A stretch of 64,000 nucleotides of DNA from Pseudorhizobium xiangyangii. Lineage in GTDB: Bacteria > Pseudomonadota > Alphaproteobacteria > Rhizobiales > Rhizobiaceae. The stretch is taken from contig NZ_JAJAWH010000001.1 of NCBI RefSeq assembly GCF_020531965.1, forward strand, positions 232,021-296,020. The letters run 5' to 3'. Position numbers and translations under genes: made by a program. How positions within the stretch are numbered: position 1 is the stretch's first letter; each line of letters opens with the position of its first letter. Below, piece by piece: positions 48,597 to 56,967 of this stretch. The notes below the pieces were generated by a model, which saw nothing but the letters and a program-made list of their open reading frames with translations, had not been told where the DNA came from and ran no database searches.

Positions 48597-49790
48597 TCAC
48601 GTCAAAAAGTGCGCCGCAAAGTCGCTCGCATAGGCCTCATCGCGGATCGCGCCGTGGAAGACCAGTTCGGCGCCGAGGCGTCCGATCTCGTCGGAACTCT
48701 TCGCCGCCGCCCCGCAGCCACCGGACAGGACGCCGATTCTCTCAGAGCCGGACATCGAAATCGCCGGATAACCGGTTGGCGTGAACGAGGTGACGCAGGC
48801 AGCCATCGAGGTGCGCGATAGATCGAGCTTCGGCATCAGCCGCTCCATCACCCGCGTGAGGTGCCGGTGCGTGCTTTCGCGGCCACCTGAACGGAACCAG
48901 GCGCGGATATCCGCCTCCTGTTCCAGAGCCAGGTCATCGGGATCGCCACCGATCTTCAGGTAGATCTTGCCGTCCGGATAGCGAACCGGCGGCAACAGAT
49001 AGATGCCGTCGTCGGCCTCGCTCCAGTTCCAGATCAGCGACGGCACCCTGCCCCAGATCTCCATCGCCTCCTCGTCCACCTCATAGAAGGCGACGGTGCG
49101 CGCATAGACCTTGAGGTCGAGGCGGCGCGGCAAAAGCGCTTCGTTGATCGAAAAGCCGCCGGCCGCCACCAGAACCTTGTCGGTCGAGTACGCGTTTCCT
49201 TCAGCGGTCACCACCGTTGCTTGACGACCCTCGTCGCGAATTGCCGCCACTGTCTCGCGAATGATGGCGCAGCCCTGTCGCTCGGCAAGCAGCGTTTGCG
49301 CCTTCACGAGACGGCGCGGGTTGATGTGGCCCGCGCTCTTTGCCTCCCAGACACCTTCGCTCGCCTCGGGAAAGGCGAAGCAGGAGAACCGGCGCCGCAG
49401 CGCCATGTCATCGAGAATTTCAGTGGCGATATCCAGGCGCCCGGCGGCCGCCAGCACGTCGCCGACATAGGACGGGGCTTCTGTCCGCTTGGGTCCGACG
49501 ATCAGGCATCCGGCTTCCGTGTAGAAGCCGATGCCGCTCTGAACGGCAATCTCCTCGTAGCGCGCGATGGATCGGTTCGCCAGACGCGCCCACACCGCGT
49601 CGGGGTCGATCGTGCGCGTGATACGGGCCTCGTCGTAATGGCTCGCGAACACACCCGCATGGTTCTGGCAATCGACCGGTTCGCCAGGCCCTATGAGGGC
49701 CACCCCATCCGTCCATTGCGACAGATGCCGGGCGGCGGCGGCCCCCATCATCCCTGCCCCGACGATGACGAACTTGAAGTGCTTCGTCAT
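48597..49790 (-). CDS. FAD-dependent amine/amino-acid oxidoreductase, copy 2 of a tandem pair
   Basis: The 397-residue DAO-family flavoprotein has the FAD motif FVIVGAGMMGAAAARHLSQ, then HAGVFASHYDEARITRTIDP, and the C-terminal GGCGAAAKSSDEIGRLGAEL. It resembles sarcosine/D-amino-acid oxidase-type enzymes that oxidise secondary amines or D-amino acids; the substrate is unknown. It is strongly similar to the neighbour at 49799-50986 over the whole length, so it arose by tandem duplication. ATG 49790 is 8 bp after the neighbour stop; the open frame continues upstream only as a shadow. Confidence 0.88.
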   Translation of the reverse strand: MTKHFKFVIVGAGMMGAAAARHLSQWTDGVALIGPGEPVDCQNHAGVFASHYDEARITRTIDPDAVWARLANRSIARYEEIAVQSGIGFYTEAGCLIVGPKRTEAPSYVGDVLAAAGRLDIATEILDDMALRRRFSCFAFPEASEGVWEAKSAGHINPRRLVKAQTLLAERQGCAIIRETVAAIRDEGRQATVVTAEGNAYSTDKVLVAAGGFSINEALLPRRLDLKVYARTVAFYEVDEEAMEIWGRVPSLIWNWSEADDGIYLLPPVRYPDGKIYLKIGGDPDDLALEQEADIRAWFRSGGRESTHRHLTRVMERLMPKLDLSRTSMAACVTSFTPTGYPAISMSGSERIGVLSGGCGAAAKSSDEIGRLGAELVFHGAIRDEAYASDFAAHFLT

Positions 49791-49798
49791 GGATGGCG

Positions 49799-50986
49799 CT
49801 ACCTGTATCCTGGTATCATCAGACTTCCGAAGTCGTCCTCGCCCAAGCCTCCTTCGAGCAGCAGGACCGAACCGAGCCGGCCCAGTTCGTCGGACGATTT
49901 GGCCGCCACGAAGTTGCCACCCGTCAGGACCGCGACGCGCGACGAACCGGTGAAGCCGGCATAGGGGCGACCGGTCGGCGTAAAGCTCGCCACGCAGGCG
50001 GCAGAGGATGTCGGGCATCCGGCAAGTGCAGGCATCAGTTGCAGCGCCGTTTCAATCAATCGCTCGCGCTCGGCCGAATTGCCCGAGGAACGGAACCAGG
50101 CCTGCAGGTCCTCAAGGCGGGTGAGATCTCCCGTCTCGATATCCCCGCCCAGCTTGAGGTAGGTCTTTCCGTCCGGATAGCGGACCGGTGGAAGGATGTA
50201 GACATGATCCTCCTCGCGATCGGTGAATACGATCGTCGAAGGCATCTTGCCGAACACCTCAAGCGCGGCATCACCCAGTTCGAAGAACACGACCGTGCGT
50301 GGCGCCGCCCGCATGTCGAGCGCGCGCGGCAAAAGGTTGTTGATGTTGCTGAAAGCGCCGGCAGCGATCAGGACGCGTTCGGCGTGGTAGGTCTCGCCGG
50401 CGGCCTCGACGCACACACGGGACCCCTCGTCGCGAACAGCCGTAACCACCGCGTCGATATGCGACACGCCGCCCCGCCTTGCGAGAACGGTCTGCGCCCG
50501 GACGAGCGCGCGAGGATTGATATGGCCCGCGTGCGTGGGCTCGTAATACCCCATGACATGCGAAGGAAAGGCGAATTGCGGAAAGCGAGATTGCAACGAC
50601 GTGCTCTGCAGCTTTTCGACATCGAGCCCCATCGACCTGGCAATGCCGGTGGCACGATAGAGATAATCTGCGTCGGAACGCGGTTGCGGCCCTGCGAAGA
50701 GGCAACCGGCCTCTGAGTAGAAAGGAATTCCGCTAGCATCCTCGATCTCCCGGTAGCGATCGATCGAGCGTTCGGCAAAACTGGCCCAGAGGAGATCGGC
50801 GTCGAAGCGACGGGTTATACGCGCCTCGTCGTAGTGGCTGGCGAAGACGCCCGCATGGGACTGGTAGTCCTGCGGCTCTTGGGGACCGATCAGCGCGACG
50901 CCATCGGATCGTTGAGAGAGATATCGAGCGGCCGCCGCACCCATCATGCCGCCGCCGATCACGATATACTTGAATTCCACTACCAT
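49799..50986 (-). CDS. FAD-dependent amine/amino-acid oxidoreductase, copy 1 of a tandem pair
   Basis: The 395-residue protein has the same domain order as its downstream paralogue: YIVIGGGMMGAAAARYLSQ (FAD), SHAGVFASHYDEARITRRFD, a substrate domain in the middle (GYYEPTHAGHINPRALVRAQ) and the C-terminal GGNFVAAKSSDELGRLGSVL. It is the first gene of the pair, and a nested inverted repeat lies at 50999-51050, immediately upstream of the start. Family enzymes produce hydrogen peroxide or pass electrons to quinones; which applies here is unknown. Start at ATG 50986 with a weak ribosome site. Confidence 0.88.
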   Translation of the reverse strand: MVVEFKYIVIGGGMMGAAAARYLSQRSDGVALIGPQEPQDYQSHAGVFASHYDEARITRRFDADLLWASFAERSIDRYREIEDASGIPFYSEAGCLFAGPQPRSDADYLYRATGIARSMGLDVEKLQSTSLQSRFPQFAFPSHVMGYYEPTHAGHINPRALVRAQTVLARRGGVSHIDAVVTAVRDEGSRVCVEAAGETYHAERVLIAAGAFSNINNLLPRALDMRAAPRTVVFFELGDAALEVFGKMPSTIVFTDREEDHVYILPPVRYPDGKTYLKLGGDIETGDLTRLEDLQAWFRSSGNSAERERLIETALQLMPALAGCPTSSAACVASFTPTGRPYAGFTGSSRVAVLTGGNFVAAKSSDELGRLGSVLLLEGGLGEDDFGSLMIPGYR

Positions 50987-50998
50987 CCGCCGCCTGCT

Positions 50999-51050
50999 CG
51001 ATTCCGGAAAACTCTTTGCCTGTAGAGAGTTCTAACCGTTTCCGGAATCG
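50999..51050. promoter_or_regulatory. Nested inverted repeat at the FAD oxidoreductase operon start
   Basis: The outer arms CGATTCCGGAAA (50999-51010) and TTTCCGGAATCG (51039-51050) are a perfect 12-bp inverted pair, and the inner AACTCT (51010-51015) and AGAGTT (51026-51031) are a second perfect pair. The structure starts 13 bp upstream of the ATG at 50986. It could be a repressor site or an mRNA leader hairpin that affects translation. Confidence 0.55.
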
Positions 51051-51281
51051 AATTGCCAGAGTGATTTCACCCTGCTGCCAGTTGGCCTGCCTGCCCGCAC
51101 GGCCTAAAGTAAGATTGCCAGCGCCGTCACCGTTGGCAATCAGCGGAAGTCAGGCAACGTCCGAACGTGTCGGCCGCTGCGATCTCCAATAGACTGTCCG
51201 ATGTCGACAGGAAGGCTAGGCTGCCTGCCGCCAGCGTAGGGGTTTGGTCGGTTACGTTCCGCACTCGCACAGGGGGAACGG

Positions 51282-51842
51282 TCAGGAAGAGGCGAGCAGC
51301 GCCTGGACCTTGCCGCAATACTGCTTGGAAACCGGGTTCATACGCTTTGCGCCATGGCCGGCATTGTACTTGAGGATGGTGCCGCAGGTCTCGCCGCCGC
51401 CAAGTTCATGCGCTGCCGCCAGATATTTCATACCGAACTCAATGTTCGTTTCCGGATGGTAGAGGTTCTTGACGCTTCCCTTGTAGCCCATCATCCGCGC
51501 GGTGGCCGGCTTGATCTGCATAAGCCCCACTTCCCCGGCGCGGCCACGGGCCTTCGGGTTGAAGTTGCTTTCGACTTCGACGACGGCATGGGCCAGATCA
51601 ACCGGCACGCCGTATTGCTTGGCAAACTTGACGATGATCTTTGAATACGGCTTGGTCGACTTTGCAGCCTCCGACAGTGCATTGCCAGGCGAGGCATAGC
51701 CCGACTTGCTGACCTTGGACTGAAGCGCGACGGTCTTGGTCTTGGCCTTTGCCTCGGCCTTGTCCTCACCGGCGAACGAACCCTGAGGAACAGCAACAAG
51801 CATCGCAGCGACTGCCGCAGCAGCAACAATAGATCTTTTCAT
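51282..51842 (-). CDS. SLT-domain lytic transglycosylase-like protein
   Basis: The 186-residue protein has a signal peptide (MKRSIVAAAAVAAMLVAVPQ, cleavage near GSFAG), a Lys/Ala-rich linker, and a small lysozyme-like SLT domain with the catalytic Glu in AVVEVESNFNPKA, then GEVGLMQIKPATARMMGY and the downstream KYLAAAHELGG and KYNAGHG. It would cut glycan strands in the periplasm. Start at 51842 is fixed by the signal peptide; GGAGAG lies before it. Two Cys near the end may pair. Confidence 0.9.
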   Translation of the reverse strand: MKRSIVAAAAVAAMLVAVPQGSFAGEDKAEAKAKTKTVALQSKVSKSGYASPGNALSEAAKSTKPYSKIIVKFAKQYGVPVDLAHAVVEVESNFNPKARGRAGEVGLMQIKPATARMMGYKGSVKNLYHPETNIEFGMKYLAAAHELGGGETCGTILKYNAGHGAKRMNPVSKQYCGKVQALLASS

Positions 51843-52079
51843 TTTAAGGAAGTCTCTCCGAATTCCAAGATGCTTCCGGCCATGGCAAGCCTCTGCCCGC
51901 CCCGTCATTCAGACGCGGCGACAGTGGGAAAGCATCCCATTTCACTGATGTATGTGGCCTCCCGCCCGTCTGGTGGCGGCCACGTCGATGGCTTGATTTT
52001 TAAACGCTGCAATGAGGAGATGATGTGGCACCGCAGGTTTTTTATGCAAAACCGCGGGAACCAGACGCCGTGAACGACG

Positions 52080-52847
52080 TTAGACTTGGTTATACTTCGG
52101 CAGCGATGCGATCAGTCTGTGAAGAGTGTCGATCGTCGAAATATCGGCGATGCCGTCAACCTTTTGCGGGCGGAAATGGCGCTGGAAAGCCTCGATAACG
52201 CCCTTGGTGCGCTCACAGAAGTTCCCCGTGATTTCAATATCGTAACCATAAAGCGACAACATGGACTGCAGCGCTTCGATGGGTTGCCCCGTCTCGCCTC
52301 GCTGGAAGAACCGCCCGCCCCCGACCGGCGCCGGTTCCACCCAGTGACCGATCCCTGCCACGTGCAACTCGGCCCAGGGGAAATTTTCGCCCGGATCAAC
52401 CTTGCGAATTGGCGCGACATCCGAGTGTCCGAGCACCCGTTCGGGGGCAATCTGCCACCGTTGGCCGCAATCACGACACAATTCGACGACTGCCTGGATC
52501 TGCACTGGGGGGAAAAACGGGAGACCGCCCGGATGTCCAGGGTTGGCGATCTCGATACCGATGGCGGCGGAATTGATGTCGCGCTCACCAGACCAGCAGC
52601 TCTTGCCCGAATGCCAGGCCCGAGCGCTTTCCGGCACGAGTTGAAGGACGCGCCCGTCCTGATGGACGAAATAGTGACTTGATACCTGGCTGTCGGGATT
52701 GCAAAGCCAGGAGTGCGCCTGATCGTCGTCCGGCATGCCGGTATAGTGCAGCACGATCATATCGGGTGCACGTCCGTCGACGCGGGGTCCATGGTTCGGC
52801 GACGATGTAACCATTGCGCCGGAAAAATCGGCGACAAACTCACTCAT
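52080..52847 (-). CDS. N-acetylmuramoyl-L-alanine amidase (Amidase_2) with PG-binding domain
   Basis: The 255-residue protein has an Amidase_2 domain with zinc-site motifs MIVLHYTGM, the SSHYFVHQDGRV segment, AWHSGKS, AIGIEIANPGH and LGHSDVAPIRKVDPGENFPW, then a C-terminal peptidoglycan-binding_1 domain (residues about 190-250, QPIEALQSMLSLYGYDIEIT). No signal peptide is visible. AmiD/AmpD-like amidases cut the MurNAc-L-Ala bond; a cytoplasmic AmpD-like recycling role is possible. Start 52847 overlaps the stop of the TerB/J-domain gene by 4 bp, so they form an operon. Confidence 0.9.
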   Translation of the reverse strand: MSEFVADFSGAMVTSSPNHGPRVDGRAPDMIVLHYTGMPDDDQAHSWLCNPDSQVSSHYFVHQDGRVLQLVPESARAWHSGKSCWSGERDINSAAIGIEIANPGHPGGLPFFPPVQIQAVVELCRDCGQRWQIAPERVLGHSDVAPIRKVDPGENFPWAELHVAGIGHWVEPAPVGGGRFFQRGETGQPIEALQSMLSLYGYDIEITGNFCERTKGVIEAFQRHFRPQKVDGIADISTIDTLHRLIASLPKYNQV

Positions 52848-53584
52848 GCAGCGCGGCGCTCTTTCTCAATCGCGGCGTAGGCCGCATTCAGCGCTGCCAT
52901 ACGTTCATTGGCTGCCGCATGCAATGCCGCGGGCACGCCGCGAGCAATCAGCCGGTCGGGATGGTGTTCCGAAACCAGGCGACGATAGATCTTGCGAATT
53001 TCGGAAAACTCGTCCCCCGGAGAAACACCGAGTATCAGGTACGGATCGCGTCCCTCGAGATGCACATGGCGGGCCATGATGCGCCGGAAATGTTCTTCGT
53101 CGATCCCGAAGATCTCCGCAATCCGGGCAAGGAAGGCCAGTTCCTTTTCATGCACCAATCCATCTGCCTTGGCGATATGGAACAGGCCGTCGATGACATT
53201 CTCGAGCATCGGGCAGTTCGTGCCGCCACTCCCGCACAGGTTGGCAAGCTTCGACGCATAGGCGTCGTAACCGGCGATATCCTGACGGGCGAGATTATAG
53301 AGGCGTGCGACATTGCGCGCTTCTTCCTCGGGGAAATCGAAGATCTGGCGGAAGGCATCGACCTCCTTTTCCGTCACAACGCCGTCGGCTTTCGCCATCT
53401 TTGCGGACAGCGCGATGATGGCGACAGAGAACGAAACCTGGCGGCGCGTTTCGGGGTCGCCTTCGAAAAGAGTTCGAATCGCATCGATGACGCGGCCGAG
53501 CACGTTTCCGGCAGCATCGCCGACGGCACCGAGGAGCCTGTCCCACAGGGACGAGATCTGGAAGCAGGAGAAATCGAAAAGCAT
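52844..53584 (-). CDS. TerB-like and J-domain protein (DjlA type)
   Basis: The 246-residue protein has an N-terminal hydrophobic-helical segment, a TerB-like helical metal domain (residues about 50-155, KMAKADGVVTEKEVDAFRQI and FHIAKADGLVHEKELAFLAR) and a C-terminal J domain (about 175-245, DPYLILGVSPGDEFSEIRKI with HPD in SEHHPDRLI). DjlA-type proteins recruit DnaK; the intact HPD supports activity. It is cotranscribed with the amidase (4-bp overlap). The N-terminus lacks a clear membrane helix, unlike E. coli DjlA. Confidence 0.9.
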   Translation of the reverse strand: MLFDFSCFQISSLWDRLLGAVGDAAGNVLGRVIDAIRTLFEGDPETRRQVSFSVAIIALSAKMAKADGVVTEKEVDAFRQIFDFPEEEARNVARLYNLARQDIAGYDAYASKLANLCGSGGTNCPMLENVIDGLFHIAKADGLVHEKELAFLARIAEIFGIDEEHFRRIMARHVHLEGRDPYLILGVSPGDEFSEIRKIYRRLVSEHHPDRLIARGVPAALHAAANERMAALNAAYAAIEKERRAA

Positions 53585-53971
53585 GCCGCAAATGACCAGA
53601 TTATCGCATGGAAGGCAAGGTGGCGGAGTGCCCTGAAAAGATTAAACTATGTTCATCTTTCCTGAACAAACACCCCAACCGGCGGCGCACAGGGTCGTTC
53701 CATACCCGATCAGCTTTCATTGGCCGATACGTCTGTCGGCAAGGGTTGCGGATATCGAAATGGAATCGCCACCGTCCTGCCGGGGCGGCTGTGGGTCGTC
53801 TCCACCGGCACGCCCGGCGGAAATGGAATTGAAACGATTAGATCGAACCTGACCAAATGAAGATGCGGCATGTTTGCCGGAAATGCCCGTTTTTCTTGAG
53901 AAATCCACTTTACAGCCCTAGCTCTCTCCTCCATCCATTCGCACATATGAGAAGCTTGTAAGGAGAAGACC
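53585..53971. other. 387-bp stretch with no recognisable gene
   Basis: This divergent region holds the promoters of the TerB/J-domain gene and pfp. AAGGAG at 53960-53965 serves pfp. I find no small gene, structured RNA or strong palindrome. Confidence 0.5.
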
Positions 53972-55183
53972 ATGGCGAAGCAGAAAGTGGCGATGTTGAC
54001 TGCCGGGGGACTTGCTCCCTGCCTTTCATCCGCAGTCGGCGGCCTCATCGAGCGCTACAGCGACATCGCACCGGAGATCGAACTGGTTGCCTATCGCTCC
54101 GGCTACCAGGGGCTGCTGAAGGGCGACAGCATCGAAATCACCGCCGACATGCGCGAATCCGCCCACCTTCTCCATCGCTACGGCGGCTCCCCGATCGGCA
54201 ATAGCCGCGTCAAGCTGACCAATACCGCGGACTGCATCAAGCGCGGCTTGGTGAAGGAGGGCCAGAACCCGCTGCAGGTGGCGGCCGATCGCCTTGCCCA
54301 GGACGGCATCACCATCCTTCACACCATCGGTGGCGACGACACCAATACGACGGCCGCCGATCTTGCAGCCTATCTCGGCGCCAACGGCTACGACCTGACC
54401 GTGGTCGGCCTGCCCAAGACGGTCGACAATGACATCGTGCCGATCCGCCAGTCGCTCGGCGCCTGGACCGCAGCGGAAGTCGGTGCGCATTTCTTCGATC
54501 ACGTCAGCAACGAGCAGAGCGCCGCGCCGCGCACCCTCGTCATCCATGAGGTCATGGGCCGTCACAGCGGCTGGCTGACCGCGGCAACCGCACGCAAATA
54601 CATCGAGCGCACCAAGGGCAATAAATATGTCGAGGGGCTGATGATGAACACCGAGATGAAGAACATCGACGGCCTGTATCTTCCCGAGATGAAATTCGAT
54701 CTCGAAAAGGAGGCTGATCGCCTCAGCCGCATCATGGACGAGCGCGGCTACGTGACCCTCTTCGTTTCGGAAGGCGCGTGCCTCGATGCGATCGTAACGG
54801 AACGGGAAGCAGCAGGCGAAGCGGTGAAGCGCGACGCTTTCGGCCATGTGAAGATCGACACCATCAATGTCGGCAACTGGTTCCAGAAGCACTTCGCCGA
54901 TCGGCTCAAGTCGGAACGGTCCATGGTCCAGAAATCGGGCTATTTCGCCCGCTCGGCTCCCGCCAACCCGGGTGACCTGCGGCTGATCCAGAGCATGGTC
55001 GATCTGGCGGTCGAAAGCGCGCTGAACAAGGTCTCCGGCGTGACCGGCCATGACGATGACAAGGGTGGACGACTGAGGGTAATCGAATTTCCGAGAATTA
55101 AGGGTGGAAAACACTTCGATCTCTCGGCAAAATGGTTCGGCGAGGTCATGGACTTCATCGGCCAGCCGTTCGAAGCCGCCTGA
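53972..55183 (+). CDS. pfp: Pyrophosphate-dependent 6-phosphofructokinase
   Basis: The 403-residue PfkA-fold enzyme converts fructose-6-phosphate and PPi to fructose-1,6-bisphosphate, reversibly. It has TIGGDDTNTTAADLA, in which the Asp at the second D of GGDDT marks PPi rather than ATP use, the catalytic LPKTVDNDIVPI, EVMGRHSGWLTAAT and LFVSEGACLDAI. Start at 53972 has a clear AAGGAG. Monocistronic, followed by the LysE-like gene 37 bp later. Confidence 0.93.
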   Translation: MAKQKVAMLTAGGLAPCLSSAVGGLIERYSDIAPEIELVAYRSGYQGLLKGDSIEITADMRESAHLLHRYGGSPIGNSRVKLTNTADCIKRGLVKEGQNPLQVAADRLAQDGITILHTIGGDDTNTTAADLAAYLGANGYDLTVVGLPKTVDNDIVPIRQSLGAWTAAEVGAHFFDHVSNEQSAAPRTLVIHEVMGRHSGWLTAATARKYIERTKGNKYVEGLMMNTEMKNIDGLYLPEMKFDLEKEADRLSRIMDERGYVTLFVSEGACLDAIVTEREAAGEAVKRDAFGHVKIDTINVGNWFQKHFADRLKSERSMVQKSGYFARSAPANPGDLRLIQSMVDLAVESALNKVSGVTGHDDDKGGRLRVIEFPRIKGGKHFDLSAKWFGEVMDFIGQPFEAA

Positions 55184-55220
55184 TCGACGCACGCAGACAC
55201 AGAATAGCCGGGAGGTAGCG

Positions 55221-55856
55221 ATGACGTTGGAGACCCTGATTGCCTTTGGCGCAGCGGCGATCTTCCTCGTTCTGCTGCCCAGCCCTCTGACCGCGCTCGT
55301 CGCGCGGTTTTCGCTGCAGAAGGGTCGCAGAACCGCATTTGCGACCCTTGCGGGCATGTCTTTGGGCATGACGGCGGCGCTGACGCTCGCCGCACTCCCG
55401 TTGACGGCAATTGCCGTCGCGCTTCCTGGAGCCCTGGGCGCCCTGTCCTGGCTGGGTATCGCCTACCTGATGTTCTATGTCCTCTGGTCGTTCCAAGACC
55501 CGAGTGTTCGCGGCCCGGTCTCGGATAACGACAACCTGCCTGAGCAGAACGCGCTGCGGATTTTCGTCCACTTCGTTTCGGGTTGCCTGAAAACACCTCG
55601 ATACGTCGCTCTGACAGCAGCCTTCCTGCTGCAATTCATTGGGCCGGCGACGGCACTCCAGCCAGCACTGATGGAGATGCCCGCCGTGTTCTTCTTCGCC
55701 GCGATTGGGGGCTCCGCCATCCACGCAGCCTTTCCGCACTGGTCGCTGAACAGGCTGCGCCGGAAAAAGGCAATGAGCCCAGCTTCGCGCAAGCTGGGTA
55801 CCCGATTCATAGCGCGACGCGCCGTCAGCGCCGGCTATCGGCGCATTGCCGCATAG
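55221..55856 (+). CDS. LysE/RhtB-family exporter
   Basis: The 211-residue membrane protein has six predicted helices and the LysE pattern: LVLLPSPLTALVARFSLQKG with the conserved P-x-x-x near the first loop, AGMSLGMTAALTLAALPLTA, ALSWLGIAYLMFYVLWSFQD and VSGCLKTPRYVAL. Such proteins export basic amino acids, homoserine or other small amines; the substrate cannot be assigned. GGGAGGTAGCG lies before the ATG at 55221. It may be cotranscribed with pfp. Confidence 0.85.
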   Translation: MTLETLIAFGAAAIFLVLLPSPLTALVARFSLQKGRRTAFATLAGMSLGMTAALTLAALPLTAIAVALPGALGALSWLGIAYLMFYVLWSFQDPSVRGPVSDNDNLPEQNALRIFVHFVSGCLKTPRYVALTAAFLLQFIGPATALQPALMEMPAVFFFAAIGGSAIHAAFPHWSLNRLRRKKAMSPASRKLGTRFIARRAVSAGYRRIAA

Positions 55857-55953
55857 GTCCGGCTTGCCCACCTCACGGCAATCGGTTAAATAATTTCCTG
55901 TTCGGTGGCGTTTTGGGCGGCTGGGGACAAACAAAAATCATGAGAGCGACCCA

Positions 55954-56967
55954 ATGGCGATAAACCGGTTCCTGACCCGCTCGGCGTTCGTTTCGCTCGC
56001 CGTGACGTCCGCTCTAGCGGGCTGCTCAAGTGTAGAGCCGTCGAGCAAGACGGCCCGCCTGTCACAGACATCAGCACTGCCCGCAACGGAATCGGCAAAC
56101 GCCACGACAGCGGACGCGTCGGCAACAGAGACCGCCGGATCGGCCGTCGGCGCCTTGGAAAGCGTTGCGCTCACCAAGACCGGCCGCATATCCATTTCGG
56201 TTCCCGACACCAATTCCGTCGTGCCGGTACAGAACGCCGCCATGGCATCGCCTCAGATGGCGCCCCAGGTCGCCTACGCGACGACCACCCCCCTTTCCGC
56301 GACGACTGCCGCCAGCGCGATCGAAACGGTGGCCCTGACCAAGAGCGAAGCGGCCGCACAACCGACGCCGACCGCGAACCAGCCGGCCGCTGTTCCTGCC
56401 TCGCAGTTGCGTGCGCAGGCCATTGCTCTCGACGAAGACGAACTGACGCCTGACATGCAGGCGCTTCAGTCGGTCATCCCCATCCCGCGGCCGGACGCAC
56501 CGGCGCTCGCCTATGCCAGCCGGCCGGCCTCGGTAGCCTCGTTGCAGGCCGTCGACACCCGTTCACAATTCCCGCCGGCGCCCGGCGATCCACTTCCCGA
56601 GACCGCCTCGGCAAGCCCCGCAGAGCTGACCAAGCTCATCAAGCGGTATGCGGGCCTCTACGGCGTACCGGAATCACTCGTGCATCGCGTCGTGCATCGC
56701 GAAAGCCGCTATGATCCCAAGGCCTATCACAAGGATGGCTATTGGGGCCTCATGCAGATCAAGTACGCGACGGCGAAGTCCATGGGCTACGAGGGACCGC
56801 CAGCCGGTCTGCTCGACGCCGAAACGAACCTCAAGTACGCGATCAAGTACCTGCGTGGCGCATGGCTCGTTGCAGATAACAGCAACGACAACGCTATCCG
56901 CCTCTATGCGCGTGGCTATTACTACGACGCCAAGCGCCGTGGTATGCTGCACGTCCTGAAGCAGTAG
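55954..56967 (+). CDS. SLT-domain lytic transglycosylase lipoprotein
   Basis: The 337-residue protein has a lipoprotein signal with lipobox LAGC24 (SLAVTSALAGC). A long Ala/Thr/Ser-rich linker (about residues 25-200, disordered) is followed by a C-terminal SLT domain with the catalytic Glu in VHREESRYDP-like VVHRESRYDPKAYH, then WGLMQIKYATAKSMGY and KYLRGAWLVADNSNDNAIRL. It should be anchored to a membrane and cut glycan strands. It has a second SLT gene partner at 51282-51842. Ribosome site: GAGAGCGACCC before the ATG. Confidence 0.9.
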   Translation: MAINRFLTRSAFVSLAVTSALAGCSSVEPSSKTARLSQTSALPATESANATTADASATETAGSAVGALESVALTKTGRISISVPDTNSVVPVQNAAMASPQMAPQVAYATTTPLSATTAASAIETVALTKSEAAAQPTPTANQPAAVPASQLRAQAIALDEDELTPDMQALQSVIPIPRPDAPALAYASRPASVASLQAVDTRSQFPPAPGDPLPETASASPAELTKLIKRYAGLYGVPESLVHRVVHRESRYDPKAYHKDGYWGLMQIKYATAKSMGYEGPPAGLLDAETNLKYAIKYLRGAWLVADNSNDNAIRLYARGYYYDAKRRGMLHVLKQ

